This document shows, piece after piece, positions 17,202 to 27,698 of a DNA stretch of 64,000 bases; the stretch's first letter is position 1; each line of letters opens with the position of its first letter. The translations under genes were made by a program, and so were the position numbers. The stretch is from Pseudobacter sp. (GTDB lineage Bacteria > Bacteroidota > Bacteroidia > Chitinophagales > Chitinophagaceae), in NCBI GenBank assembly GCA_017849455.1, contig JAFIGX010000009.1:62001-126000 (forward strand), written 5' to 3'. The notes under the pieces are model-generated. The model saw nothing but the letters and a program-made list of their open reading frames with translations. It was not told the origin of the DNA and made no database searches.

Positions 17202-19268
17202 ATGACCAGTATCGATACCTTGATGAAAGCCTACCGCCTGATGTGCACCGCACGGGCGATGGCTGAAAAATATGAAGCCAATCGTTCCATCTGCAAATAT
17301 GTGCATTCCACTTCGCGGGGGCATGAAGCCATTCAACTGGCCACTGCCTTTCACCTCCTTCCCTGCGATTTCGTAAGCCCCTATTACCGCGATGAAAGCC
17401 TGCTCCTGGGCCTGGGCTTTTCCCCGTACCAACTGATGCTGCAACTGCTTGCCAAAGGCGAAGATCCTTTCACCGGCGGCCGCGAATATTATTCACATCC
17501 CAATTACAGGGGGGATCACAAACCAACCATCATTCACCAGAGTAGTGCCACAGGCATGCAGGCCATTCCCACCACCGGTATTGCCCAGGGGGTCCAGTAC
17601 CTGGAGCATATCCGCTCCGCGTCTCTCAAAAAAGGGCCGAACGGAGAGTCACCGGTAGTGATCTGCTCCCTCGGCGATGCCAGTATTACGGAAGGAGAAG
17701 TGAGTGAAGCGTTCCAGTTTGCCATCCTGAAAAAAATACCCATCATTTATCTCGTTCAGGATAATCGGTGGGGCATCAGCGTTAGTTCGGAAGAGGCCAG
17801 GGCCATGGATGCCTATGATTATGCCGGCGGCTTTCCGGGCATGGACCGCATCCGGATTAACGGTAGCCATTTTGAAGAAAGTTATGATAGTATGCGGCGC
17901 ATCATTCAATACGTGCGCCAGCATCGCAGCCCCTATCTCGTACAGGCCAGTGTTCCCCTGCTGGGGCACCATACCAGCGGCGTGCGCAAGGAATTTTACC
18001 GCTCGCCGGAAGACTGGGCGCAGCACCTGGAGGACGATCCCGGCCCGAAGTTGAAAATACGCCTGCAGGAGATCGGCATCAGCGAAGAACAGTTGCAGCA
18101 GGTGGAAAAAGAAACGACTGCTGCGGTCGATGCACAGTTCGATCAAGCAGTGCAGGCAGCAGAGCCCGATCCTTCAACGGTGGGCGATCATCTGTTTGCG
18201 CCCACACCTGTTACGGATGAAAAAGGAAAGCGCAACGGCGGCAACGGCGATAAGATCGTTATGGTAGATGCAGCCTTGTTTGCCATCCGCGAGATCATGG
18301 AAGAGTACCCGGAAGCAGTGCTCTATGGGCAGGACGTAGGCAAACGGCTCGGCGGCGTGTTCCGCGAAGCAGCTACCCTGGCAGAACAGTTCGGCGATCA
18401 CCGCGTTTTCAATACTGCCATCCAGGAAGCCTATATCATCGGCTCAACTGTTGGGATGAGCGCCGTAGGCGTGAAGCCGATCGTGGAAGTGCAGTTCGCA
18501 GATTATATCTACCCGGGCATGAACCAGCTTGTAACGGAGATCTCCAAATCCTGTTACCTGAGTTGTGGCAAATTCCCGGTACAAACCCTTATCAGGGTAC
18601 CTATCGGCGCTTACGGCGGAGGCGGTCCCTATCATAGTGGAAGTGTGGAAACAACCTTGTTGTCGGTCAAAGGGATCAAGATCGCTTACCCGTCGAATGC
18701 GGCGGATATGAAAGGGCTGATGAAAGCGGCCTTTCTCGATCCCAATCCTGTAGTGATGTTGGAACATAAGGGGCTCTATTGGAGCAAGGTGCCTGGAACG
18801 GAAGGCGCAAAAACGTATGAGCCTTCCCGTGACTATGTGCTTCCTTTCGGCAAAGCCAATCTCGTACAACAGGCAGATGCCGGTAAACTGGCGCAGGGCG
18901 ATGCCTGTTGCATCGTCACCTACGGCATGGGCGTGTATTGGGCCCTCGCTGCTGCACGCCGCTTCCCCGGGCGCGTGGCCATTATCGATCTTCGCACATT
19001 ATTCCCTCTCGATGAAGCCCTGGTGTATGCCACTGTACAGCAATACGGAAAATGCCTGGTGCTGACGGAAGAACAGCAGAACAATTCTTTTGCCGAAGCA
19101 TTCGCAGGAAGGATTTCGAAAGAATGTTTCCGCTGGCTCGATGCGCCGGTAGAAGTATTGGGCGCATTGAACCTGCCTGCAGTGCCCATGAATATGGGAC
19201 TTGAACAAGCCATGTTGCCCAATGTAGCCAAAGTGGAGCTGGCTCTCGATAAGTTGTTGGCCTGGTAA
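17202..19268 (+). CDS. Fused alpha/beta E1 subunit of a 2-oxoacid dehydrogenase
   Basis: The 688-aa protein joins E1 alpha (residues about 1-340) and E1 beta (about 355-688), which other bacteria encode separately. The alpha half has the ThDP motif LGDASITEGEVSEAFQFA ... VQDN (GDx and closing N) and the substrate segment HSTSRGHEAIQLA. The beta half has YGQDVGKRLGGVFREA, the conserved FNTAIQEAYIIGSTVGMSA and RVPIGAYGGGGPYHSGSVE. This architecture in Bacteroidota is usually assigned to the branched-chain 2-oxoacid (2-oxoisovalerate) dehydrogenase complex, but pyruvate cannot be excluded. No E2 or E3 gene is nearby. ATG 17202 (MTSIDT) is preferred over the upstream TTG at 17193. Confidence 0.88.
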   Translation: MTSIDTLMKAYRLMCTARAMAEKYEANRSICKYVHSTSRGHEAIQLATAFHLLPCDFVSPYYRDESLLLGLGFSPYQLMLQLLAKGEDPFTGGREYYSHPNYRGDHKPTIIHQSSATGMQAIPTTGIAQGVQYLEHIRSASLKKGPNGESPVVICSLGDASITEGEVSEAFQFAILKKIPIIYLVQDNRWGISVSSEEARAMDAYDYAGGFPGMDRIRINGSHFEESYDSMRRIIQYVRQHRSPYLVQASVPLLGHHTSGVRKEFYRSPEDWAQHLEDDPGPKLKIRLQEIGISEEQLQQVEKETTAAVDAQFDQAVQAAEPDPSTVGDHLFAPTPVTDEKGKRNGGNGDKIVMVDAALFAIREIMEEYPEAVLYGQDVGKRLGGVFREAATLAEQFGDHRVFNTAIQEAYIIGSTVGMSAVGVKPIVEVQFADYIYPGMNQLVTEISKSCYLSCGKFPVQTLIRVPIGAYGGGGPYHSGSVETTLLSVKGIKIAYPSNAADMKGLMKAAFLDPNPVVMLEHKGLYWSKVPGTEGAKTYEPSRDYVLPFGKANLVQQADAGKLAQGDACCIVTYGMGVYWALAAARRFPGRVAIIDLRTLFPLDEALVYATVQQYGKCLVLTEEQQNNSFAEAFAGRISKECFRWLDAPVEVLGALNLPAVPMNMGLEQAMLPNVAKVELALDKLLAW

Positions 19269-19448
19269 GCACTATCCATACTACTAATATGTATCTGTTA
19301 CCCAAATAATTGATACTTCAAGATAAGTATATTAAAATAGACTTGCATACATCCCCTCCATGCACCGCTTATAAAGTTTTAACACGCCCCTTAAAATAAA
19401 AATTGTCTTATTTACGTAGAGTATCGTACATAACCACCTCGCTCAGCC

Positions 19449-20150
19449 ATGAAGAACAAATACCTGAAAGGTGCCCATCTTTCCGAGAGGAAGGTCCGGG
19501 AACTGATGAAACTATTTTGCGAAGATCTGACTGCCACTCAGATCGCCAACATCACGGGCATTAGCCGCATTACCGTTAATGCCTATTTCAAACTCATCCG
19601 AACACATATTGCCCGGTTCTGTGAAGAAAAGAACCCCTTCCACCATCATAATGGCAAGGCTTCTTTCATTCCATCGGAGAACGGCTCTGTTGAAACCGAC
19701 CTTCTTCCCGATAACAGCCGGAAAAAATCATTGTACGGAATATTGAAGAAAGATGAACTTATCTACACCGACAAAATGCAGCATGTAGATACGGCCTGGT
19801 TGTACGACTGGCTAAAGGGAAGGTCCGAAGCCCCGGCCGAAACCATCGAGAAGTACCGGCTCCACCTCTACAAAGGGATCGCCGATTTCAACAGCGTAAG
19901 GCTGCATCGCCTCAATGGTACGCATGCTTTCATTACGAAAGGAAAATCACAGATCGATGAGATAGATCTGTTCTGGGGAATGCTCAAGGCCCGGCTGGTA
20001 AAATTCCGCGGGCTCAACGGCTCAACCCTGTACCTCCATGTGAAGGAAACTGAATTCAGATACAATTATCGTAATACGGATATCTATGAATTGTTGCTGG
20101 ATATCCTTCACAAACAACCCCTGCATTATTCAAAAGCCGTACGTACCTGA
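19449..20150 (+). CDS. IS1595-like transposase derivative, probably inactive or domesticated
   Basis: The 233-aa frame is intact. The N-terminal HTH (LTATQIANITGISRITVNAYFKLI, about residues 28-51) and the C-terminal block (QIDEIDLFWGMLKARLVKFRGL ... LYLHVKETEFRYNYR) match IS1595/ISXO2-type transposases. The central catalytic region does not: where active members have VDESYFG and later HSDGWxxY, this protein has VETDLLPDN and LHLYKGIADFN, so the second aspartate appears lost. I find no terminal inverted repeats or target duplication in the flanks. It may be a decayed IS or a domesticated DNA-binding protein. Confidence 0.7.
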   Translation: MKNKYLKGAHLSERKVRELMKLFCEDLTATQIANITGISRITVNAYFKLIRTHIARFCEEKNPFHHHNGKASFIPSENGSVETDLLPDNSRKKSLYGILKKDELIYTDKMQHVDTAWLYDWLKGRSEAPAETIEKYRLHLYKGIADFNSVRLHRLNGTHAFITKGKSQIDEIDLFWGMLKARLVKFRGLNGSTLYLHVKETEFRYNYRNTDIYELLLDILHKQPLHYSKAVRT

Positions 20151-20547
20151 TCAAGCCTTTTATCCTGTAATGTTTCCATTGAAAAAGCTCTTTGCTTTAC
20201 TACATGATAATTAATTGTCGTATTCACTCTCTGAAACCCTTTGCTGGCAAATGTTTCAGCGTTTGATTGATTACGGCCGTTGAAATTGTCATGACTGCAA
20301 TTGAATTCATCCTGTATGAGAGCTATTGATCATGCTTTATTTGTAGTTTATATTGTTTAAGACACATTTAATACACTTTAACAAAAAAGCGATGATTATT
20401 TCCGTTCATTTGCAAAACAGTAAAGCATTCTTCAGCTTATCATGACCGTTAGGTAATGAAATAATAATAACACTTATCCTCCGCTATTCAGAATAATTTC
20501 GTACAAGAGTAAAATAACTCCGGGGATTTTCTTTTTGTAGCTATATC

Positions 20548-20638
20548 TGTCGCAACTCATCCCTGGACCATAAAAATAGTTGCGGTAATAGAATTTTTCT
20601 CATGTGACTCGCAGGTGGTTTCTACCACCTGCTTTTTT
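20548..20638 (+). ncRNA. Candidate small RNA ending in an orphan terminator
   Basis: A strong Rho-independent terminator (GCAGGTGG 20611-20618 paired with CCACCTGC 20625-20632, then TTTTTT) has no protein gene for 460 bases upstream. Just before it, 20548-20557 pairs with 20578-20587 (10 bp, two G-T pairs) around a 20-nt loop. TATATCTG at 20542-20549 is one mismatch from the -7 consensus but overlaps the first stem and has no TTG partner, so the 5' end is unknown. I cannot assign it to a known RNA family. The remainder of 20151-20547 shows nothing recognisable. Confidence 0.45.
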
Positions 20639-20815
20639 ATTGATGATACCCCGCTCCCCCAGGTTCCCAAACGTTCAGGAAATGAATAAGCCGGTTCAGG
20701 CCGCATGATCGCTGGTCTATCACCTATTCATGTGATTTCGATGTTCGGCGTATGAATTGCGGAATGTTCAGCCCAATTTTGTTGTCAATTCATCGAACAA
20801 CAAATGCAGCATAAC

Positions 20816-20983
20816 ATGAAAGCCATGAATACCATTGTACCGGAATCCTTTATTCCCCAGGGCGTAGCCGATCACCAGTGGCAGCAATTGCTGCCATTAT
20901 ATTTTCTCGGCTATAAGGAGAAAGGACAGATCGAACTGAATGGGCCGAGCGGTATGCTCAACGACAACAACTGGAAATCTTAG
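20816..20983 (+). CDS. Short ORF, 55 aa, unknown
   Basis: An ATG-to-TAG frame encodes MKAMNTIVPESFIPQGVADH and continues with WQQLLPLYFLGYKEKGQI and a short polar end. It has protein-like composition and native-looking codons, between the orphan terminator and the gltB promoter. It could be a small protein or a remnant of a larger gene. I recognise no family and see no clear ribosome binding site. Confidence 0.35.
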   Translation: MKAMNTIVPESFIPQGVADHQWQQLLPLYFLGYKEKGQIELNGPSGMLNDNNWKS

Positions 20984-21033
20984 GTAGGCTTTTCGGCGCC
21001 CCAAAAGCTAACTACCGTTAGTGTGGAAAAATT

Positions 21034-21063
21034 TTGAATAAAACTAAGGCAATAATATCTTTT
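21034..21063 (+). promoter_or_regulatory. Promoter of gltB
   Basis: TTG 21034-21036, 19-nt spacer, TATCTTTT 21056-21063 (one mismatch to TAnnTTTG). It would give a leader of roughly 90 nt before the gltB ATG. Confidence 0.5.
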
Positions 21064-21091
21064 TGTTGTATTTTTAAGCTGTTGCTTGCTT

Positions 21092-21117
21092 GCTTTTTAA
21101 GATTCGTTTTAAAAAGC
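21092..21117 (+). promoter_or_regulatory. Hairpin in the gltB leader
   Basis: GCTTTTTAA (21092-21100) pairs perfectly with TTAAAAAGC (21109-21117) over an 8-nt loop, within the predicted leader. It has no T-run and no known riboswitch resemblance, so its role is open. Confidence 0.35.
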
Positions 21118-21157
21118 GCCGTTTTCATTGAATAATATTTAAAACAGCACATTAACG

Positions 21158-24100
21158 ATGGCAAGCAACCAGGGTTTATACCATCCCTCCTTTGAACGTG
21201 ATGCCTGTGGTATCGGTTTCGTCGCAAATATCAAGGGTCACAAATCCCATCAACATATTTCTGATGCCCTCACCGTATTAGAGAATATGGAACATCGTGG
21301 CGCCTGCGGCTGTGAAAGCAATACAGGCGATGGGGCCGGGATCATGATCCAGACCCCGCATGAGTTTTTCTTCGACGAGTGCATCAAGCTCGGCGTTCCC
21401 CTTCCTCCATTCGGCCGCTATGGTGTAGGCGTCGTTTTCTTCCCGCGTGAGATCCGCCTACGTGAAGAATGCCGCGATATTTTCAATCGAGCCGCTGAAA
21501 AGCTCGGCCTGGAAGTGCTCGTATACCGGAAAGTGCCGGTGAACCCGGAAGGCATCGGCGCAACAGCGCTGAGCGTAGAACCTGAGATGGAACAGGTCTT
21601 CATCGCCTGCCCCGACCATATCGTAAATCCTGACGAGTTTGAGCGTAAGCTCTTCCTCCTGCGCAATTATGCCAGTCATACCATCAATAGTACCGTACGC
21701 AAAGACGCGATCGGTTTTTATATCGCTTCCCTTTCGTATAAAACAGTAGTGTACAAAGGGCAGCTCACCAGCATGCAGGTGCGTAATTATTTCCCCGACC
21801 TCAGCAACAAGAGAGTCGTAAGCGCCTTCGGCCTGGTGCATTCCCGCTTCGCCACCAATACTTTCCCTTCCTGGAAACTGGCGCAACCTTTCCGCTTCAT
21901 CGCTCATAACGGTGAGATCAATACGCTGCAGGGCAACCTGAACTGGCTCAAGAGCAGTGAATATGGTTTTACCTCTCCTTTTTTTACGAGAGAGGAGATG
22001 GAAATGCTGCTGCCCATCGTTACCGAAGGACAGTCTGATTCCGCCTGCCTCGACAATATGATCGAATTACTCACCCTTACCGGCCGCTCCCTCCCTCATG
22101 TGATGATGATGCTGATCCCTGAAGCATGGGATGGCAATGAGGATATGGACCCGGTAAAGAAAGCCTTCTACGAATTCCACGCTTCTATGATGGAGCCCTG
22201 GGATGGGCCCGCTTCTATCTCGTTCACCGACGGAAAGATTATCGGCGCCACGCTCGACAGGAATGGCCTTCGCCCTTCCCGTTATTGCGTTACCACCGAC
22301 GATCGCGTGATCATGGCCTCCGAAACAGGCGTGCTGCCCGTGCATCCCACCCTGATCAAGGAGAAGGGCCGCCTGCAGCCGGGTAAGATGTTCGTGGTAG
22401 ATATGGAACAGGGCCGCATTATCAGCGACGGAGAACTGAAACGCACTATCTGCTCCCAGAAACCTTATGCTGAATGGCTCAATAAGTACAAGATCCGGCT
22501 GAATGAATTGCCTGAGCCCCGCATCATGTTCACCCATCTCGAACATGAGCAGGTGTTCAAGTACCAGAAGGCATTCGGCTATACTACGGAAGACCTTGAA
22601 ACACTGATAGCGCCCATGGCCATCGATGGCAAGGAGCCCATTGGTTCCATGGGGACCGACGTTCCGCTGGCCGTACTGAGCGATCAGCCCCAGCACCTCA
22701 GCAGTTATTTCAAACAATTATTTGCACAGGTCACGAACCCGCCGATAGACCCTATACGTGAACGTATGGTGATGTCGCTGGCCACATTCGTGGGCAATAA
22801 CGGCAATCTCCTGCAGGAAGATCCACTGAGCTGTCATACCGTAGCACTGAAACACCCGGTGCTCACCAATTATGAACTGGAAACCATCCGCAGTATCGAC
22901 ACCGGAGTGTTCCAGGCCAAGACCCTGCAATGCTATTTCAGGGCAGACGGAAAACCCGGTAGGCTGAAAGCCGCACTGGATAGGGTTTGCCGCTATGCAG
23001 TGGATGCCGTGGAAGACGGGTTCGAGGTACTGGTGCTGCAAGACAGGGCCATCGATTCCGACCACGCACCCATTCCCTCACTGTTAGCCGTAGCCGCTGT
23101 TCATCACCACCTTATCCGTAAAGGATTGCGTGGACAGGTGGGCATCGTGGTGGAAGCCGGCGATGTATGGGAAGTGCATCATTTTGCCTGCCTGCTCGGT
23201 TTCGGCGCTACTGCCATCAACCCATACCTGGCACTGTCGTCCATCCGCGATATGAAACTGAGCGGTAAACTGGAAACTGAGCTGGATGCCGACCACCTGA
23301 AAAAGAACTATATTAAAGCAGTCAGTGAGGGGTTGCTGAAAGTGTTCTCGAAAATGGGTATCTCCACCCTGCAGTCTTACCAGGGCGCCCAGATCTTCGA
23401 GATCATCGGTATCAACCGGGAAGTAGTTGATAAATATTTCACCGGCGCAACATCCCGCATTGAAGGGATGGGCCTGGATGAGATCGCCCGCGAAACGCTG
23501 GCCAAACACGTCTTCGCTTTCAGTCGCAAGGATATACCGGTAGACCGCCTGCCTGTCGGCGGCGTTTACCAATGGAAACGCAAAGGAGAGTTCCATTTGT
23601 TCAACCCGCAAACCATTCACCTCCTCCAATATTCCACGAGGATGAATGATTACAATACTTTCAAGAAGTACTCGAAGCTGGTGAATGAACAAGGCGAGAA
23701 GGCCTGTACACTGAGAAGCCTGTTCCGTTTCAAACGTAACCGTCCATCCATTCCTCTCGAAGAAGTGGAGCCCGCTGAAGATATTTACAAACGTTTCGCC
23801 ACCGGCGCCATGTCTTTCGGCTCCATTTCCTGGGAAGCACATACGACCCTGGCCATTGCCATGAACAGGCTCGGCGGTAAAAGCAATACCGGTGAAGGAG
23901 GAGAAGACGAGAAAAGATATGAATTGCTGCCGAATGGCGATTCGATGCGCAGCGCCATCAAACAGGTAGCCTCCGCCCGTTTCGGGGTAACGAGCTATTA
24001 TCTTACAGAGGCCGATGAATTGCAGATCAAGATGGCGCAGGGCGCCAAGCCCGGTGAGGGCGGCCAGTTGCCTGGTCATAAAGTGGATGAATGGATCGGT

Positions 24101-25669
24101 AAAACAAGGCATTCAACGCCGGGGGTTGGACTGATCTCACCACCACCTCACCACGATATTTATTCTATCGAAGATCTTGCCCAGCTCATCTTCGACCTGA
24201 AAAATGCCAACCGTGCCGCACGTATCAATGTGAAACTGGTCTCGAAAGCAGGTGTGGGAACTATTGCAGCAGGCGTGGCCAAGGCAAAGGCCGATGTGAT
24301 CCTTATCTCCGGTCACGACGGCGGTACAGGCGCATCACCCGTAAGCTCTATCCGCCATGCCGGTCTGCCATGGGAGTTGGGCCTGGCCGAAACACATCAG
24401 ACACTTGTAAAAAATAAATTGCGCAGCCGGGTGACCGTACAGGCTGATGGTCAAATGAAGACCGGCCGCGATATCGCCATGGCTGCCCTGCTAGGCGCTG
24501 AGGAATGGGGCGTGGCCACAGCAGCGTTGATAGTGGAGGGCTGTATCATGATGCGCAAATGCCATCTCAATACCTGCCCCGTGGGTGTCGCTACGCAAGA
24601 TCCTGAGCTTCGCAAGCGCTTTACCGGCAATGCAGACCATGTTGTGAATTTCTTCCGGTTCATTACACAGGAATTGCGTGAGATCATGGCCGAGCTTGGG
24701 TTCCGTACCGTGAATGAAATGATCGGCCAGGTAGATTGTATCGAGATGAGAGAGCAGATCGCTCACTGGAAATACAGCAAGCTTGATCTTTCTCCCGTCC
24801 TGTATAAAGAACCATCTTCCCTGTACACTAGTTTGTACAAACAGGAAGAGCAGGACCATGGACTGGAAGAAGTGCTCGACTGGCAACTGCTGAAGACTGC
24901 ACAGCCGGCCGTCGGGAAACGGGAACGGATAACCGCTTCTTTCCCGATCAGGAACACGGACAGGACGGTAGGCACTATCCTCTCGAACGAGATCACCAAA
25001 AAATACAAGGCAGCAGGTCTGCCTGAAGATACCATCCACTTCAATTTCACCGGAACGGCCGGTCAGAGCTTTGGTGCTTTCAATACCAAAGGGGTCACCC
25101 TTGAACTGGAAGGGGATGCGAACGATTATTTCGGCAAGGGGCTGAGCGGTGCAAAGCTGATAGTTTATCCGCCCAAGCAAGCCTCCTTTATTCCTGAAGA
25201 AAATATCATTGTGGGCAATGTGGCTTTCTATGGCGCTACTTCCGGGGAAGCATTTATACGGGGCAAGGCCGGTGAGCGCTTCTGTGTGCGCAACTCGGGG
25301 GCTGAAGTAGTGGTGGAAGGTACAGGTGACCATGGCTGTGAGTACATGACCGGCGGCCGCGTGGTGATCCTGGGTGAAACGGGCCGCAACTTTGCAGCAG
25401 GGATGAGCGGTGGTATCGCTTATGTATATGATATGAAAGCGCAGTTCGCTGCGAAAGTGAACCGGGAAATGGTAGAGCTGGACCCGGTAGATAGTGAAGA
25501 CAGCAGGCTGCTGCACGATATGATCACCAAACACTATGCCTATACGGGCAGTACCGTAGCGAAATTCGTGCTGGACGATTTCGAGAACCAGCTTCAGCAT
25601 TTCGTGAAAATATTCCCTACAGATTATAAGAAGGCATTGCAGAAAAAAATGGCTATTAAAGTGCAATAA
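21158..25669 (+). CDS. gltB: Glutamate synthase large subunit
   Basis: GltB transfers the amide of glutamine to 2-oxoglutarate, giving two glutamates. The 1503-aa protein has the class II amidotransferase domain with nucleophile Cys17 after a 16-residue propeptide (ERDACGIGF), the central domain, the FMN-binding synthase domain with the conserved [14 protein letters not shown] and [11 protein letters not shown], the 3Fe-4S ligands in [19 protein letters not shown] (near residues 1128-1146), and the C-terminal GXGXG beta-helix ([18 protein letters not shown]). It is followed by gltD and then amt and a porin: a nitrogen assimilation block. Confidence 0.97.
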   Translation: MASNQGLYHPSFERDACGIGFVANIKGHKSHQHISDALTVLENMEHRGACGCESNTGDGAGIMIQTPHEFFFDECIKLGVPLPPFGRYGVGVVFFPREIRLREECRDIFNRAAEKLGLEVLVYRKVPVNPEGIGATALSVEPEMEQVFIACPDHIVNPDEFERKLFLLRNYASHTINSTVRKDAIGFYIASLSYKTVVYKGQLTSMQVRNYFPDLSNKRVVSAFGLVHSRFATNTFPSWKLAQPFRFIAHNGEINTLQGNLNWLKSSEYGFTSPFFTREEMEMLLPIVTEGQSDSACLDNMIELLTLTGRSLPHVMMMLIPEAWDGNEDMDPVKKAFYEFHASMMEPWDGPASISFTDGKIIGATLDRNGLRPSRYCVTTDDRVIMASETGVLPVHPTLIKEKGRLQPGKMFVVDMEQGRIISDGELKRTICSQKPYAEWLNKYKIRLNELPEPRIMFTHLEHEQVFKYQKAFGYTTEDLETLIAPMAIDGKEPIGSMGTDVPLAVLSDQPQHLSSYFKQLFAQVTNPPIDPIRERMVMSLATFVGNNGNLLQEDPLSCHTVALKHPVLTNYELETIRSIDTGVFQAKTLQCYFRADGKPGRLKAALDRVCRYAVDAVEDGFEVLVLQDRAIDSDHAPIPSLLAVAAVHHHLIRKGLRGQVGIVVEAGDVWEVHHFACLLGFGATAINPYLALSSIRDMKLSGKLETELDADHLKKNYIKAVSEGLLKVFSKMGISTLQSYQGAQIFEIIGINREVVDKYFTGATSRIEGMGLDEIARETLAKHVFAFSRKDIPVDRLPVGGVYQWKRKGEFHLFNPQTIHLLQYSTRMNDYNTFKKYSKLVNEQGEKACTLRSLFRFKRNRPSIPLEEVEPAEDIYKRFATGAMSFGSISWEAHTTLAIAMNRLGGKSNTGEGGEDEKRYELLPNGDSMRSAIKQVASARFGVTSYYLTEADELQIKMAQGAKPGEGGQLPGHKVDEWIGKTRHSTPGVGLISPPPHHDIYSIEDLAQLIFDLKNANRAARINVKLVSKAGVGTIAAGVAKAKADVILISGHDGGTGASPVSSIRHAGLPWELGLAETHQTLVKNKLRSRVTVQADGQMKTGRDIAMAALLGAEEWGVATAALIVEGCIMMRKCHLNTCPVGVATQDPELRKRFTGNADHVVNFFRFITQELREIMAELGFRTVNEMIGQVDCIEMREQIAHWKYSKLDLSPVLYKEPSSLYTSLYKQEEQDHGLEEVLDWQLLKTAQPAVGKRERITASFPIRNTDRTVGTILSNEITKKYKAAGLPEDTIHFNFTGTAGQSFGAFNTKGVTLELEGDANDYFGKGLSGAKLIVYPPKQASFIPEENIIVGNVAFYGATSGEAFIRGKAGERFCVRNSGAEVVVEGTGDHGCEYMTGGRVVILGETGRNFAAGMSGGIAYVYDMKAQFAAKVNREMVELDPVDSEDSRLLHDMITKHYAYTGSTVAKFVLDDFENQLQHFVKIFPTDYKKALQKKMAIKVQ

Positions 25670-25681
25670 TTTGTCTGTTGT

Positions 25682-25705
25682 TGGTAGTTGGTCTCTCAAC
25701 TACCA
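25682..25705. repeat. Palindrome between gltB and gltD
   Basis: TGGTAGTTG (25682-25690) and CAACTACCA (25697-25705) form a perfect 9-bp stem with a 6-nt loop in the 87-bp gap. Flanking tttgtc/gacaaa words extend the symmetry imperfectly. It could act as an mRNA processing or stabilising hairpin in the operon. Confidence 0.6.
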
Positions 25706-25756
25706 CGACAAACGACCAACTGTAAGCAACAAACGTTTAAATAAACGAGTAACGAA

Positions 25757-27259
25757 ATGGCGAAACCTACCGGTTTTTTAGAATTTACGAGGGAACTGCC
25801 CGGCAAACGGCCAGTGGAAGAGCGGGTAAAACATTACAACGAATTCATAGACCGGTTCAGCGATGAGAAGCTGAACCAGCAATCGGCCCGCTGTATGAAT
25901 TGCGGTGTGCCTTTCTGCCATCATGGTTGCCCGCTGGGCAATGTGATCCCTGACTTCAATGACGCCGTATATCGCAAGAGCTGGAAGGAGGCTTATGAGA
26001 TACTTACGGCTACCAATAATTTTCCCGAGTTCACGGGGAGGATTTGTCCGGCCCCCTGCGAGACCGCCTGTGTGCTGGGTATCAATCAGCCTGCCGTGGC
26101 TATCGAGGAAATTGAAAGGCATATCATCGAGATCGCCTTCGACAATGGGCTGGTGAAGCCCAGGAAACCGAATGTGCGTACAGGCAAGAAAGTGGCGGTG
26201 GTGGGATCGGGTCCTGCCGGACTGGCCGCGGCCGCGCAACTGAATTTTGCAGGGCATACCGTTACTGTTTATGAGCGCGATGATGCGCCCGGCGGCCTGC
26301 TTCGTTACGGGATCCCCGATTTCAAACTGGAGAAGAATGTGGTCGACAGAAGGGTCCGCCTGCTCGAAGAAGAAGGGATCGTATTCAAATGCAATGCCAA
26401 CGTAGGCGTCAACGTTAGTATCAACGACCTGCTGCGCGAATACCATGCTATTGTGCTGGCTGGTGGTTCTACTGTTCCGAGAGACCTCGACATACCCGGC
26501 CGCCAACTGGATGGCGTGCATTTCGCTATGCAATTCCTTAAGCAACAGAACAAGCGTAATGCCGGCCTCGATCCGTTGGCCAATGCAGGTATTGAGAGCA
26601 ATATATTTACACATAATATTCTGGCTACCGGTAAAAATGTGGTAGTGATCGGAGGTGGTGATACCGGCAGTGACTGCGTAGGAACTTCCAACCGTCATGG
26701 TGCAACGTCCGTAACACAGTTCGAATTATTGCCGATGCCGCCTGCCAGTCGCACCCCATTCATGCCCTGGCCTTCCTATCCCATGACGTTGAAAACTTCC
26801 ACCTCTCATGAAGAAGGGGTGGAGCGCAAATGGGCAGTTGCCACCAAGGAATTCATCGGTGATGCTAAAGGGAAATTGAAGGCATTGAAGATCGTTGACC
26901 TCGAATGGAAGATCACGGAAGACGGGCGACCGGCGCAGTTCGTGGAGATCGCAGGCAGTGAGCGTGATATTCCCTGTGAGCTGGCCTTGCTCGCGATGGG
27001 ATTCCTGCATCCGCAGCAGGAAGGGCTCATCGGTGAGTTGGGGGTAGAGCTCGACGAGCGCGGAAATGTAAAAGCGTCGGAGAAAGCATACCAGACCAAT
27101 ATCCAGAAAATATTTGCTGCGGGCGATATCCGCCGCGGACAAAGCCTCGTGGTGTGGGCTATCAGTGAAGGCAGGGAATGTGCCAGAAAAGTAGATGAAT
27201 TCCTCATGGGATCGTCTTTGCTGGAGAGCAAGGACCAGAACCTGGTGGCTGCGATCTGA
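25757..27259 (+). CDS. gltD: Glutamate synthase small subunit
   Basis: GltD (500 aa) passes electrons from NAD(P)H through FAD and 4Fe-4S clusters to GltB. The N-terminal cysteine clusters are visible: CMNCGVPFCHHGCPLGNVIPDFN (about residues 47-69) and CPAPCETACVLG (about 97-108). The FAD site VAVVGSGPAGLAAAAQL and the NAD(P)H site VVVIGGGDTGSDCVGTS follow, then GDIRRGQSLVVWAISEGRECA near the C-terminus. It lies 87 bases after gltB and is closed by a terminator. Confidence 0.97.
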   Translation: MAKPTGFLEFTRELPGKRPVEERVKHYNEFIDRFSDEKLNQQSARCMNCGVPFCHHGCPLGNVIPDFNDAVYRKSWKEAYEILTATNNFPEFTGRICPAPCETACVLGINQPAVAIEEIERHIIEIAFDNGLVKPRKPNVRTGKKVAVVGSGPAGLAAAAQLNFAGHTVTVYERDDAPGGLLRYGIPDFKLEKNVVDRRVRLLEEEGIVFKCNANVGVNVSINDLLREYHAIVLAGGSTVPRDLDIPGRQLDGVHFAMQFLKQQNKRNAGLDPLANAGIESNIFTHNILATGKNVVVIGGGDTGSDCVGTSNRHGATSVTQFELLPMPPASRTPFMPWPSYPMTLKTSTSHEEGVERKWAVATKEFIGDAKGKLKALKIVDLEWKITEDGRPAQFVEIAGSERDIPCELALLAMGFLHPQQEGLIGELGVELDERGNVKASEKAYQTNIQKIFAAGDIRRGQSLVVWAISEGRECARKVDEFLMGSSLLESKDQNLVAAI

Positions 27260-27354
27260 GCAGGCCAGGAGGTTAATGTGGAGATGTGAAAAAGGAGGAG
27301 GTGTTCATAAGTTGGTTTTTTAAGGGTCAGTATAGCCATAAGAGTATTTCAGTG

Positions 27355-27387
27355 AGCCATTTCGCCAGGAGCGGGATGGCTTTTTTT
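27355..27387 (+). terminator. Rho-independent terminator after gltD
   Basis: AGCCATTTCGC (27355-27365) pairs with GCGGGATGGCT (27371-27381), with G-T pairs, followed by TTTTTTT. Confidence 0.88.
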
Positions 27388-27698
27388 ATTGGTTTTGCTT
27401 CCATTCACTCATTCATTTTAGCCTCGGGTTCAACAATTCTGGCAAAGTGGAAAAAATCTTGAAAACTGCATTTTATTGAATCTGTTCAAAAAGGACAGCA
27501 TTTTCATTCCTGATTTTGAAAATTTATAGAAAGCAGGTGGGATAATTGTTTCAGAAGGAAAATATCACCTGGAACAATAATATTATAAATAATTATATAT
27601 TAATATTGATCTGCAAAATATTGCAAAAAATGAATAATTTAGTCTAATAATAACACATTATTTTAATTCTTAATATTAACAACTTAAAATCAACTGGT
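27388..27698 (+). other. AT-rich leader region of amt
   Basis: This stretch has no gene. It is very AT-rich from about 27560, with runs of alternating A/T. I find no clean TTG/TAnnTTTG promoter and no sigma-54 (TGGCAC-N5-TTGC) site. The control elements of amt presumably lie here but are not recognisable. Confidence 0.5.

Noticed and set aside
19269..20400. Terminal inverted repeats of an insertion sequence around the IS1595-like gene
   Set aside because: Flanks on both sides were compared and no matching inverted ends or target duplication were evident by eye.
24491..25699. 402-codon minus-strand ORF
   Set aside because: Antisense shadow of gltB, including its Fe-S and beta-helix region.
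27420..27690. Possible sigma-54 promoter before amt
   Set aside because: No TGGCAC-N5-TTGC pattern found; a TGGCA near 27440 lacks the partner at the right distance.
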